Assembly (NCBI GenBank): GCA_020740775.1
Contig: JAHEWK010000003.1
Location: 620,001-684,000 of the forward strand
Direction of reading: 5' to 3'
Origin: Ilyonectria destructans
Lineage: Eukaryota > Ascomycota > Sordariomycetes > Hypocreales > Nectriaceae
Length of the DNA: 64,000 bases
Shown: piece after piece, positions 11,001 through 21,314 of the stretch
Layout: every line of letters begins with the position of its first letter
How positions within the stretch are numbered: position 1 is the stretch's first letter
Notes under the pieces: generated by a model
Told to the model about the DNA's origin: nothing
Seen by the model: the letters and a program-made list of their open reading frames with translations, nothing else
Database searches by the model: none
Translations under genes and position numbers: made by a program

Positions 11001-12843
11001 ATCCGTCCCACTCGTTCAGCTACTACATTGGCATATACGCACTACTAAATGTTGGGTGTGTGCTGTGCATGCTTGGCCTCGGAATCACTGTCTTCTACCT
11101 AGCTGTTGTGAAAGCCGGTGCCAGCCTACACAGCGACGCGTTAAGAACTATGAGCCGGGCTACTCTGAGCTTCTTCGCGAAAACGGACCAAGGCCAGATC
11201 GTTAACCTTTTCAGTCAGGATATGAACCTCATTGATACGGAATTACCCAATGCCCTTCTTGACTCTGTCTTCTGCGTTTTCGTAGCTATTGGTCAAGCCG
11301 CTGTTCTAACGACGACCTCACCATATATGGCCATCAGCTATCCATTCCTTGTTGCGATTCTATGGTTCATCCAAAAATACTATTTACGGACTTCGAGACA
11401 GCTACGTCTGCTCGACTTGGAGACCAAGACACCTTTATAGTATGTCCTTCTTCAAATCATCTAAACCGGGTTCATGAACTCATCAGCCGCAGCACTCACT
11501 TCATAGACACAGCGAAAGGAATTGTTACTCTGCGTGCCTTTGGTTCCGTCGCTCAAGACCTGAAAAAGAATCTTCAACTCCTAGACACATCCCAAAGGCC
11601 AGCCTATCTGCTCGTCATGATTCAAAACTGGTTGATCCTTGTATTGGGACTTGTAGTCATGGTAATTGCAGCGATTTTAACGTCACTCGCAGTGAAGCTT
11701 CGGGCCAGCTCAGGATTCACCGGCGCCTCCCTCGTTACATTGATGTCGTTTGGCGACCAGCTTACTCAGATCGTTATTTTTCTGACTCAACTGGAAACCA
11801 GTCTCGGTAAGAAAGTGTCCCTGGCGTTTCGATGTTGTATGAGACTGACTTCTAGTCTTCAGGCGCTATCTCTAGGCTCCGGAGCTTCAATGCAACAGTC
11901 GAGCCCGAGGCACGCCAACGAGAAGACATAATCCCGCCTGAGACGTGGCCACAGCAGGGTCAAATTGAGTTGAAGGATGTTTCCGCAACTTATAGGTTTG
12001 TTGTTTCTCATGGAGAGATGCTTGGATGTGTCGCTGATTCACAATTGATGCAGTACCGAATCTAGGCAAGAGGAGGCCGACACTGCGCAACCCACGCTAG
12101 CTCTTCGCAATATCAACCTCATTGTGAAAGCGGGGGAAAGGGTCGCCATTTGCGGGCGTACTGGAAGTGGGAAATCTAGCCTCGTCGCTCTCCTTCTCAA
12201 ACTGCTCGACCCTATGCCTGGGGCAGCAGAGGGGGGGACGATCTCGATAGACAACACGGCTCTTGATCGACTTGACCGCACCACTCTCCGCCAGAGGATC
12301 ATTGCCGTACCGCAGGAATCAGTGTTTCTGCCGGACGGCTCAACATTCAGGGCCAACCTCGACCCGTTCGCCGCCGCAGACATGGCCGATTGCCAAGCCG
12401 CCCTCGAGGCTGTTGCGCTCTGGGCCATGGTTTCAGACCGTGGGGGGCTCGAGGCAGCCATGAGCCCCGATACCTTGAGTATCGGCCAGAAACAACTCTT
12501 TTCCCTAGCGCGGGCAGTGGTGAGGCACCGTGTCCGTACGAAGCATTCTGTGCTTGGTCTGGCTCCCGCTGTTGGGGACACCGTTGCCGGGGGTATCTTA
12601 CTACTGGACGAAGTGAGCTCTAGCGTGGACGGCGAAACTGAAAAGATGATGCAGGATGTTATCATGCGCGAATTCAAGCATTACACGGTGTTAGCTGTCT
12701 CGCATAGGTTGGACATGATTCTCGACTTTGATAGAGTAGTTGTCATGGACCAAGGTGAGATGGTTGAGGTTGGCAACCCAAAGACCTTGTCCGAACGGCA
12801 AGGGACAAGATTTGGCGAATTGTGGAAGGCCGGTGGGAAGTAG
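8039..12843 (+). CDS. ABCC-type (MRP-like) ABC exporter of the NRPS cluster
   Basis: Six exons (8039-8248, 8303-9131, 9252-11439, 11493-11806, 11863-11995, 12054-12843) join to exactly 1487 residues. The order is an N-terminal extra membrane domain with about five helices (residues ~25-190), TMD1, NBD1 (~605-830), TMD2 and NBD2 (~1235-1487), the full-length MRP/ABCC layout. NBD1 has Walker A GPTASGKST near residue 634, signature LSGGQKQRVALARAL near 731 and Walker B LLILDDVF near 751. In that Walker B the residue after the Asp is Asp, not Glu, as is usual for the degenerate first site of ABCC proteins. NBD2 has Walker A GRTGSGKSS near 1258, signature LSIGQKQ near 1365 and Walker B ILLLDEVSS near 1405 with the catalytic Glu. 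It starts the cluster and probably exports the peptide product or protects the producer. The 8039 start matches the usual short extracellular N-terminus; an earlier start is not excluded. Confidence 0.93.
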
Positions 12844-13323
12844 AGGATGGTTACTATGTTGTCGATGGTTAAGAGTATTAGTATAGAGGCAGAGAGAATG
12901 GTAGGGGGTTGTCAAAGAGGTTATTGAGAGTTACGGACATGGTAAGAAGCCTTATACTTTTCTGATTTAGAATTATTTATTGAAATGGATAAGTAGAATC
13001 CATTTTCTCTAGCAAGCAAGGACTGACTTTGTGTGGTCTTCACTCTTACTACATAGGTATATGATAAGCCTAGTCTGAGTTTCATGACCTCTCTTGCTTG
13101 GCAATCTGGCAAACAAATGATCCTAATACAAATGCGCCCGTTGTACCGTGAAGCCTCAAAGAATCTCAGCTGAGACGAGCGGCATGGTGTCACTCATCGT
13201 TCCATGTCATGTCATGTCATGTCATGTTGGGGATACTCTTCACTGGGGTAACTCGCTGTGTCCAATATTGCCGCTCAAACTAACTAGTGCATCATACGTA
13301 CTGGTACCATTCGTTCCACCTGT
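12844..13323. other. Convergent intergenic region between ABC and lyase genes
   Basis: The 3' ends of the ABC transporter and the MIO enzyme face each other. The stretch holds a perfect five-copy CATGT repeat (listed separately) and no gene. Confidence 0.5.
13203..13227. repeat. Five tandem CATGT units
   Basis: A perfect 25-bp pentanucleotide array, CATGT x5, lies in the convergent gap between the ABC and lyase genes. It is probably a simple microsatellite. Confidence 0.8.
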
Positions 13324-15801
13324 TCAATGGGAACCGTTGAATCCATTGGATCCGTTGGTTCCGTTGGTTCCGTTGGATCCATTGGCACCGTTGGATCCAT
13401 TAGTCCCGTTGGATCCACTAGTCCCGTTGGTTCCATTAGTCCCGTTGGTCCCATTAGTCCCGTTGGTTCCATTAGGACCATGGTTCCCGTTCTGTTTCAC
13501 CGGTACGACCCCATTACCTCCATGGTGTTTCAACAGCACATCCCCGTTGCTCCCATTCGCTTCCTCCTGACCAACCGTCTCCAAGAAGCGGAACATCTCA
13601 CCGTACAGGGAACCGTCACGGACTGCCTCGTAGATGGTAGAGACCCACGACCCAATTGTCTTCTTAGGCCGGCCCTCTATCATGTTGCCGCTGGGGTCAT
13701 TGGCGACCGGGTGCTCAACCAAACCGCGGTGCATGGGCACACCAAGGTGCTCGCGCACAAACAGGTACGCCACTCGGGTGCCCTGACCCAGGTGATCCAG
13801 CGTGGTCGGGTTCTGGAAGAAGGCATCGCGGTGAGACTCGTACGACTTCAATACTAAGGAGCTGAGGGCTTGGCGGGCCTCCTCGAGTTTTGAGACAGCG
13901 AGCCCCCCCGTGAGGTGGGCGCAACTGAGCGCGGCCGTGGCCAGACTCTCAGATACCTTATCGCAACGCTCACCGGCATCGAGGTACGAATAATCGTACC
14001 AGGCATCCTCAAAGAGATTCCACTGCGCTTTGAACAGCGACGCGGCCTTCTTCTCGTCGTCGTCGACCAGGGCGGAGACGAGCTTCCTCACAGGCTCTTG
14101 CACCTGCGCCAGGAATGTCCTGTGCAAGGTACGCAGATCCACGCCCTGGCAGCCCGTGTACAGGCAGTTGGCGACAATAAGTGAAAGAACTTCGACCGCG
14201 TTCATAGTTTGGCGGGCGGAAAGCAGGCCGAGGGAATTGATGGCCTGGTTGTGCATCTCGGCCGACTGGACGTGGTTGCTAACGGGATTCGCCAAGAACC
14301 CCAGCTCGGACGTATAGGCCGCAGTGTTGACGTCGATACCCTTCAGGCAGAATGACAGACTTGGATCGTCGGCGGCCAGGTTGGGCGGCAGGCCGTTGCT
14401 CAAGTCGTGGTTGATCATCTCGGTCGTCTGGCTGAATAGCATCTTTCCGATACTCTGCAGTGCGAGGCGAATCTTCTCCGTGGCCGAAGTGACGGCGGCA
14501 GCTTGAAAGTTTGCACCACAGTGAATGTCGTTGTCACTGACGTTGACGACGGGATTGTCCGTCGTCGAGTTAATCTCGACGCTGAGCTGGCGTTCAGCGC
14601 TCATCAGATCTTCCAATAGAGGAGACAACCACTGGGGAGAACTCCGCAGAGCGTATCTCTCCTGAGCCAAGCCGGATTTGAAACGGTCCTTGGTCTGCTC
14701 CAAGCCGTAGATCAACTTCGAGCCCCAGAGGAAGTTCCGGATGTTCTGCGCTGCCTCGATCTGGCCGGTGTGCGGCCGGACAGCGGCGATGAAAGGATGT
14801 GCCCACTCGTTATTAGCATACAGGGCCTCTGAGGAAAGCGCCGTCAACAGTTGAGAGATAACGGCAAGTTGGTTGGCTTCGTAGAGGCCAAGAGTAGCCA
14901 CTGCCGCAGCAGCCGCGGTGCCGTTGATCAAAGAGAGACCCTCCTTGGGTCCCAAGACAACGGGCTCAATTGAAGCTCCCCTGAGGGCCTGCTCCGCCGT
15001 CATGGTCTTGTGGAATCCCCGGTTTCCACCGACTCGGACGTATACGTCTGGGTTCCCTTGAATAGCCCCTGAGATGTACGACAGCGGCATCAGATCGCCA
15101 GAGGCTGAGATCGAACCTCGAAGGGGAACAATGGGCACAATGTCATGCTGCAGTAACCGAATCATGGTGTCGACAACATTTGCTGTCATTGCCGAATGGC
15201 CGCGGATGTTCGTATTACAACGGAGCAGCATAGTTGCTCTTGTCCATGCACTGGGCATGCTATGGGACTCGAGGTATTCATGGCTGCTTTGAGAATCCGA
15301 TCGGTCTTGGGCCGTGAGAATGGCACTCTGGGTGTGCTGCATCAAAGCTCGCTGGAGGCCAAGGAGGTCCATGGTTCGAGTATCGGCACTTCCACCGAAG
15401 CCCGTGTTCACACCTATCGTGCAATAGTAAGCAATGAACTTGTAATAACTCTAAGATTCTGGAACTCTACCATAGAGGAAATATCCCTTGGAAAGATATC
15501 CCTGCAATGTGTCAACGCTAGCATTGATTCGGTCCTGGATCTCTGCGCTACGTTTGATAGACACTCCGCAACCGTATCTGGTCGAGTTTGGTCAGAATTG
15601 GATCAATTAGTGAGATTTAAGCTCCTCTCACCTCGCAAGAGCTACCACAGACGCAATGTCAAGCGACTCGCCATCGATCACTACCGAACCAGTCTTCACC
15701 AGCTCGGTAGCTCTGGCCCAGGACTGAAGCGCTTTATTCACATGAGGCGTGGGCCATTGCTGGCGCACGTCATACTTGAGATGACCCGTCGGCTTGCCCA
15801 T
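13324..15801 (-). CDS. MIO-type aromatic ammonia-lyase/aminomutase (PAL/PAM-like) of the NRPS cluster
   Basis: Three exons (15801-15632, 15577-15471, 15413-13324; introns 54 and 57 bp) give 788 residues. The Ala-Ser-Gly triad that cyclises to the MIO cofactor is at about residues 196-198 (GSISASGDLMPLSY). The catalytic Tyr loop YGVNTGFGGSADTRT spans the second splice, near 91-105. Later conserved blocks include SVEINSTTDNPVV and QSAEMHNQAINSLG. At the position of the His-Gln pair that shapes the aryl pocket in Rhodotorula PAL, this protein has His-Thr (about 119-120). The family removes ammonia from Phe/Tyr to give a cinnamate, or shifts the amino group to give beta-Phe/beta-Tyr; sequence alone does not settle which. 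The last ~58 residues are an Asn-Gly-Thr/Ser repeat tail absent from typical fungal PALs (~700-740 aa). Its place inside an NRPS cluster suggests it feeds an aryl unit to the NRPS. A Met at 15939 is an alternative start. Confidence 0.9.
13327..13500 (-). repeat. Coding minisatellite for the NGT/NGS tail of the lyase
   Basis: On the minus strand, 9-bp units of the type GGNWCYAAY encode Gly-(Thr/Ser/Ala)-Asn about seventeen times, directly before the stop codon of the lyase. The complementary strand is also open over the same stretch because the unit is a multiple of three; I regard that frame as a shadow. Confidence 0.85.
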
Positions 15802-17139
15802 GACGACGTTGAATAAGTGGAAATGACGTTTAGTTTGCGCAAGAAGTCGAATACAAAGACTAGGAATCAGGCTGTGATTCCCGTAACCGAGGAGTGATTG
15901 TATGATGAATTGGTATGTTGGTTTCGAGGCTATGTTCAAGAAAAAGGCTAACCGCCATTATTAATATTGATGGCTTCCATTTCCCTGCATGCCTTGTAAG
16001 AAAAATTTGCCCCCTTGGTATTTCTCGATATCTCTCGTTTACACGAAACCCACCTTTGGTAAGCCTCAACATTCAACGATCACGTCGTTTGCTGTCTTGT
16101 CCCACGAGAATGACCTGGCATGAAGGCTAGGGACCTGCAGGGTGTATTAAGTCGCCGACCTTGTAGTAATTAGATCCTGTTCGACCAGGGACTAAGTTGC
16201 ATGGTGTTTACCTACAAAGCACTTATCGGCATGCCCGAATTGAAACCATTCAGGTACAGGAGCCGCGGCACGTTGTGGAACACGGCCGGGACCACGGCTG
16301 AAAAAAGAAGTTGCGTACACGGGCTCGATATCACAAGGCGGTCATTTCGCGGGGACCTCGCTGCAGGATCTACGACCAGGATACTAGTGCCAAGCCAACA
16401 TAGTAGTTTTCGAAGAAACGCGGCGTATGTGCCTCGTTTGAATGCCGAAGAGCCGAGTGCCGCACAAAAAGTGCGTAAATGTCCACTCAGGTTGCCCCAT
16501 TTAGTAAATCGCCGGCATATCATCCGATGCATGCAGTCATGCAAAATGACCCCGTGTTACGCGCCAGGAACGAATGCAAGGTCACTTGGCAGATGGGGAA
16601 GCCGGGATTGCATGGTTTAATAGTTGGGATTTTCGCTTAAAGAAATATTTTATTCGTTTGCTTCAAAGGGATGGCCACAAACACCTACCCAATTCAAATA
16701 TACATGCATACGAACATTGTTCCACAACCCGGCGTGTAACAATCCCCAATTGGAGAGGCCGCCAGGGTATGTATGTACTCCATACACTGCACATGTATGT
16801 GCCACCGATTTAATACATATCCATGCCCGTTTCCTGCGCTAAACGAAATATGGAAGGTTGTTGGTTGGGTTCCTTTCCTTGTGCATTCACTCGCAAGAGC
16901 ATCCCTGCACGACATGTGATCAAAAGGCCGACAACATTTGTTTGAGGTCCCTCGTGTAGGCAAAGAAGCCAGTTGCAACTTTTTTGTTACGGAATCTGAG
17001 CTTCGCATCAATTCTAGACCCGGCCTTCCTGTCGTCGGATTCATCAACCCATCGCCCAAGTCAGGAGGTGGCACAGGGAACAAACTGCATATTGCGTAAC
17101 AACCCTAGCCCGCAAACACGAACACGCAGTCATCGGATA
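15802..17139. other. Divergent intergenic region between lyase and MFS genes
   Basis: About 1.3 kb between two divergent cluster genes, a natural place for shared cluster control elements. I see no gene. The right part contains A/T-rich runs. No binding motif could be assigned with confidence. Confidence 0.5.
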
Positions 17140-18769
17140 ATGGCGGCTTCCGAACCCTCGCCCACGTTCCCCACGGAGACAACTTCTCTGCTGGCCGAAC
17201 AGGAGGTCGAACAGGAGGCCGGTCGCCAGAACACCTCCAAGACTCAGCTGTACTCGCCCAGGTACCTGCTGATACTAGTGTGCATGTCTATTGTTGCGGC
17301 CGACTTTGGCAATTCTCTGGGTTACGCTCCTCAGCTTGAGATATTCGAGTCGATTCTCTGCAAACAACTCCTTGGCCTTGGAACCACCCCAAATGGAGAT
17401 GGGCGTTGCAAGTCACCGGCTGTGCAAGATGAGCTGGCTCTTCTGAACGGCTGGAAGGACACTTTCGACCAAATTCCCGGAATTGTTCTTGCCTTTCCCT
17501 ATGGTCTGGCTGCCGACCGGATTGGCCGCAAGCCGGTCCTCCTTTTGAGTCTATTTGGCCTCCTCTTCCAGGAGGTCGCTACCCGCCTGATATCCTGGCT
17601 CAGCATGTTCGACGTGGTGCCCCTCAGAGCTATATGGTTTACACCCGTCTTTCAGATTGTCGGCGGTGGCCCAGAGATTGCAACGTCAATGGCCTATGCT
17701 ATGATCACCGATCGGTTTCGACCCGACCAACGGTATGTGTATTTGCAGAAAGCAGAACATGTCTCCTTAGTTATCAGTACCTAACCACTCGAGTAGAGCG
17801 TCTACCTTCTTCATAATGGCGGCCGCAATTCTCCTGGGTGAGATCCTGGCAACCCCCTTGAGTGCGCTACTGATGTCGTGGTCCCCTTGGATCCCTTCAT
17901 TGGCTGCTCTCGGCTGCCAACTTTTCGGATTGCTCGCCGCTAGTTGGCTGCCCGAGACGCAGCCGCCGTCTACGACAGGTGACATCGTGGACATGCCGTG
18001 CGACGCAAATGGCAACGGGACGTCCGCATCAGGCCAAGACCCCGATCACTCTTCCGGGGGGTCTAATTGGACCGACTCCTGGGCCTGGCGATGGGAGAAG
18101 GCAGAAGGACGCAAATTGCTGAATCCAAACATGTTGTTTGTAGTTGGTGCCTTTCTGATGGCCAGCATAGGGAGGCAAGCCGTGCAACTCATCGTCCAAT
18201 ATGCCTCCCAGCGATTCGAGTGGAGCATAGCCCGCGCCAGTTTGCTCATCACGATTAAAGGCGTCATCAACCTCGTGTGCCTGCTCATCGTCTTGCCAAG
18301 GCTGTCGCTTATGCTGAGCCGGCGAATGTCACCGGCTGTCAAGGATCTCAGGATCGTGCAGGGAAGTGTGCTATGCCTCACATTGGGCGCCACGCTCATG
18401 GCGTTCTCGGCTCGAGGCGGCGTATTCATTGCCGGTGTGTCCGTCCTCGCCTTGGGCTGGGGTTTTTATTCTGCGCTCCGCAGTCTAGCAAATGCTCTTG
18501 GGAGGCCGTCTCAAATCGGATTGATCAACACCATGATTGGCTTTGCACAAAGCATTGGGTCAATGGTCGCAGGTCCAGCCTTGGCCGCTGCCTTTCAGCG
18601 CGGAACCGCATTGAAAGGCGTTTGGTCGGGTCTTCCTTACATGGTAGCTGCAACTCTTTTTCTAACTGCAGGTTGCTTGACTTTGGGTATACGTATTCAT
18701 CGGAAACAAGACGCTATAGAACCAGAGGAGGTGAATGAGGCACTGATTCCAGAGTCGACGCAATCCTGA
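17140..18769 (+). CDS. MFS transporter of the NRPS cluster
   Basis: Two exons (17140-17732, 17797-18769; 64-bp intron) give 521 residues. After a soluble N-terminus of about 45 residues there are about twelve membrane segments. The classical MFS motif between helices 2 and 3 is clear: GLAADRIGRKPVLL near residue 120. A hydrophilic central loop (about 260-310) separates the two halves. The long first extracellular loop contains Cys (ILCKQLL ... GRCKSPAV). The general type is a fungal proton-coupled drug/metabolite efflux carrier, but the substrate is unknown. It sits between the lyase and the regulator and is most simply read as a second exporter. The splice is supported by frame: RPDQ-R-A-S-T-F-F across the junction. 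Confidence 0.88.
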
Positions 18770-18947
18770 GAAGTGTACATCATGAGAATTACGAGATTGT
18801 TGACAGCATTGGAATTAATAACTGTGACCATCATTTATTCGAAGAGCCTGGAGAGTGCCGATATTAGGGTATTTTATTACATATCAATGCGCGCTCCCAT
18901 GTATTCCCCGTTGATGCATTGGATCTTTGTTTCCCCAACTTGGCCAT

Positions 18948-19988
18948 TCATACATTCGCACCATGGGCGAGAAGGGTCTGTACAATGGTGGCATCACCTG
19001 CATCCACTGCCACGTCCAAGGCCATCCGTCCATTATTATCCCGGGCGTCCACACTGGCACCGAATCGGAGTAGTAGTTTGATCAACGGAAGGTTTCTGTG
19101 CTCAACTGCAACGTGCAGCGGCGTCATACCAACCTGGCTTCTCACTTCGACGGATGCGTGGTACTGCAACAGCAGCTGCACAATTTCCGTGTTGCCTGCT
19201 GCAATGGCTCGATGCAGGGGATGCTCACGGGCATCATACTGCAGACTTGTCTCCGTTTGCGTAGATGTGCTGGGTGGCTTGCCAGTGGTACTCGACCATG
19301 GCGAACAAGACATTGATGCAATTGGACCCGACTCGTTCGGACTTGGCTCCTTCTTCCACACACCACGTCAAAACCATGAACTAGGAAACCGTCTACGAAA
19401 GGAAAGTTCGGGGTGACCTACAAATGGCTCCCAGTTGAGATTGAAGCCGTAGCTGGAGCCAGCAGACCATGGGTCAAATGTGGCGGCGGGCTCAAGGCCC
19501 CCCAGAAAGCTGAAGTCGGGACTAGACTCTGCGTTACGCGGGTGGGTCGCATTCCCCGACGAGAGAAGATCTTCGGCCCGAGCCGGGAGAGACCCGGCTT
19601 GTCCTGCATATGCCAGGGTAGATGACGACGCAGGACTGCAATATGGCGTCGGGGCTGCAGGCGCCGTCTGACCAGGCACATGTGAGAGACTGAGAGACCG
19701 AGAGCAATGCCCCCGATCTGCAAATGACGGTGCATGCCAATGCCCATACCCGTGATCTTCTTCATCTGCGATGTCTTCATAAGAAGATGGAACTTCTGAG
19801 CATCCTGCCGTTCTCAGCTGCAGCGGTGTGAGCAGGCGTTGCTGTCGCTGCCGTTGTCCTGCATGATTGGTCGTCTCAGCAAAGCCATCCCATAATTAAC
19901 AGTACCGACGGGGAGAAGAATGCTACGCACGGGATAGACGTTTACTTAGTCGGTTTTTCTTTTTGCGTTCATCGTCGGCACTTAGCAT
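18948..19988 (-). CDS. bANK-type regulator (basic region plus ankyrin repeats), TOXE-like
   Basis: Three exons (19988-19931, 19858-19422, 19352-18948) give 299 residues. Exon 1 ends in a basic region KKKNRLSKRLSR that aligns with the fungal bZIP pattern N-R-x-A-Q-R-x-x-R. Splicing 72 bp (donor GTGCGT, acceptor CAG) extends it into RQRQRQQR. No leucine zipper follows. The middle is Ser/Pro/Ala-rich, and residues ~207-299 hold three ankyrin repeats (HPLHRAIAAGNTEIVQLLL; TPLHVAVEHRNLPLIKLLL; a last partial one). Basic region plus ankyrins without a zipper is the bANK family, founded by TOXE of Cochliobolus and including apicidin regulators; these switch on peptide clusters. It lies divergent to the NRPS, which supports a pathway-specific role. 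The second intron (19353-19421) is less certain: its acceptor ends GAAG, and it is required to skip an in-frame TGA at 19370-19368. Confidence 0.8.
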
Positions 19989-21314
19989 TGTTTGGTGATG
20001 GTGATAACGACATTGGGATCCAGAGGTTCGAAGAGCAATAAAATATATGACCGAATTCTTCTCTTGGCCTAAGCAATAAAAAGATAAAGCCTTTGTATTA
20101 AATTGATTGAGGGGAGAATAGATGAGCCAAGCCCGCGCCTCGTGGTCTATAAAACTGTACAAAATACAACAAACCAATGTCCTCCTAGCAGGATCCCTGT
20201 CACTCAGCAAATGACGGCTTCTGCAATCCTGTATCATACGATGCAGCTACCCGACTAGCGTGATCATCATAAGTCTCTGATTGCTCACACATGATGAGAT
20301 AAATATAAATGCTGATCCTCGTCTGGCTGCCATCTCAGTCTAGAAGGCGCCAAGATACGACGGTTCTTTTGCAGGTTGCTGGGGGCTTCGGGGACCATTT
20401 TCGGCTCCGCAGATACCGGCAGGCGATCAGGCTAGGACATGATCCTACGATCTTACTCAAATAGGCCGCTCGCATTAAATTTCCCAAGGGTATACGTGCA
20501 TACTGCCCATATAAGTCAACGGGTACGAAAACTGGCGCAGGAAGTTTGACAACTTCCTCGGGTACAGGTACGTACCGGCTGTAGAGTGTGGGACAGTGTG
20601 TATAAAGTGCTTCTCAATGCCTTTCAGCTCCGAATGAGCCACTTAGATCTTTAGGCTTGAGCACCTAGGCAATATACTAAAGTTTAGTTCTTCTAAAAGA
20701 GGTTTTAGATAAATAATATTAATCTAAAATAAACTATAGAGTATAACATAACAATAAAGTACTTCTCTATTTCTAATCTTTAGGGAGAGCTTCCGTAAGG
20801 CTCTTATTGCTCCGTTGATCAGGCGTATATTGTACTGTGTGGGGACTACCCAGATACTTCAAACTTCCTGCGCCAGCCTTCGTAGTCATTACCCGAATCC
20901 ATGTAAATCTTAGCGTATACCCCCTGTAGAGTAGGCACTGTCATACAACCGCACCGAGCCAAGGGTCTCTTTGCTTGACACTGCAGGAGGCGAGATGGCA
21001 CCAAGGGAGACGTTTTTTGGGTATGATGTTTTGTATAGAGTACGGTACACAGAGTTCGTTGGAACGTCGTATCGAGATTTTTGACAGTCAAGGTTGACAG
21101 GGTTCATGCGATCCATTGCAGAACATCCAACCAGTCAGACAGATAAACGAAGCAAGGACACCTCTAATATGAAGAGCTCCATGATAGTCTAGCTAATATT
21201 TTCAGTTGTGTGACATATATCACCCGGCACTGGATACAGATAAAACGAGTACGGCATTTGAATCGTTGCTGGAAAAGGAACGATTCCAGTCAACATTACT
21301 CTCTAGCAGTCGAC
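19989..21314. promoter_or_regulatory. Divergent control region between bANK regulator and NRPS
   Basis: About 1.3 kb separate the starts of the regulator (left) and NRPS (right), so both promoters must lie here. The segment 20532-20876 is a MITE-like insertion (listed separately). Position and divergence are seen; the regulatory role is inferred. I could not assign a specific binding motif. Missing NRPS 5' coding sequence could also lie here, but I found no condensation-domain HHxxxDG motif in it. Confidence 0.5.
20532..20876. mobile_element. MITE-like element with 18-bp perfect terminal inverted repeats
   Basis: The left end CTGGCGCAGGAAGTTTGA is matched exactly, inverted, at 20859-20876. 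The 345-bp body is A/T-rich, especially 20660-20790, and has no coding frame, so it is non-autonomous. The left end continues as GGAAGTTTGACAACTTCC, itself an inverted repeat with 7-bp arms. A second element at 56494-56812 shares the left end nearly perfectly over about 25 bases. I see no convincing target-site duplication. Confidence 0.7.

Noticed and set aside
13203..13227. CATGT array as a regulatory array or CRISPR-like feature.
   Set aside because: Too short, without spacers, and in a convergent 3' region; a plain microsatellite fits. No CRISPR is expected in a fungal genome.
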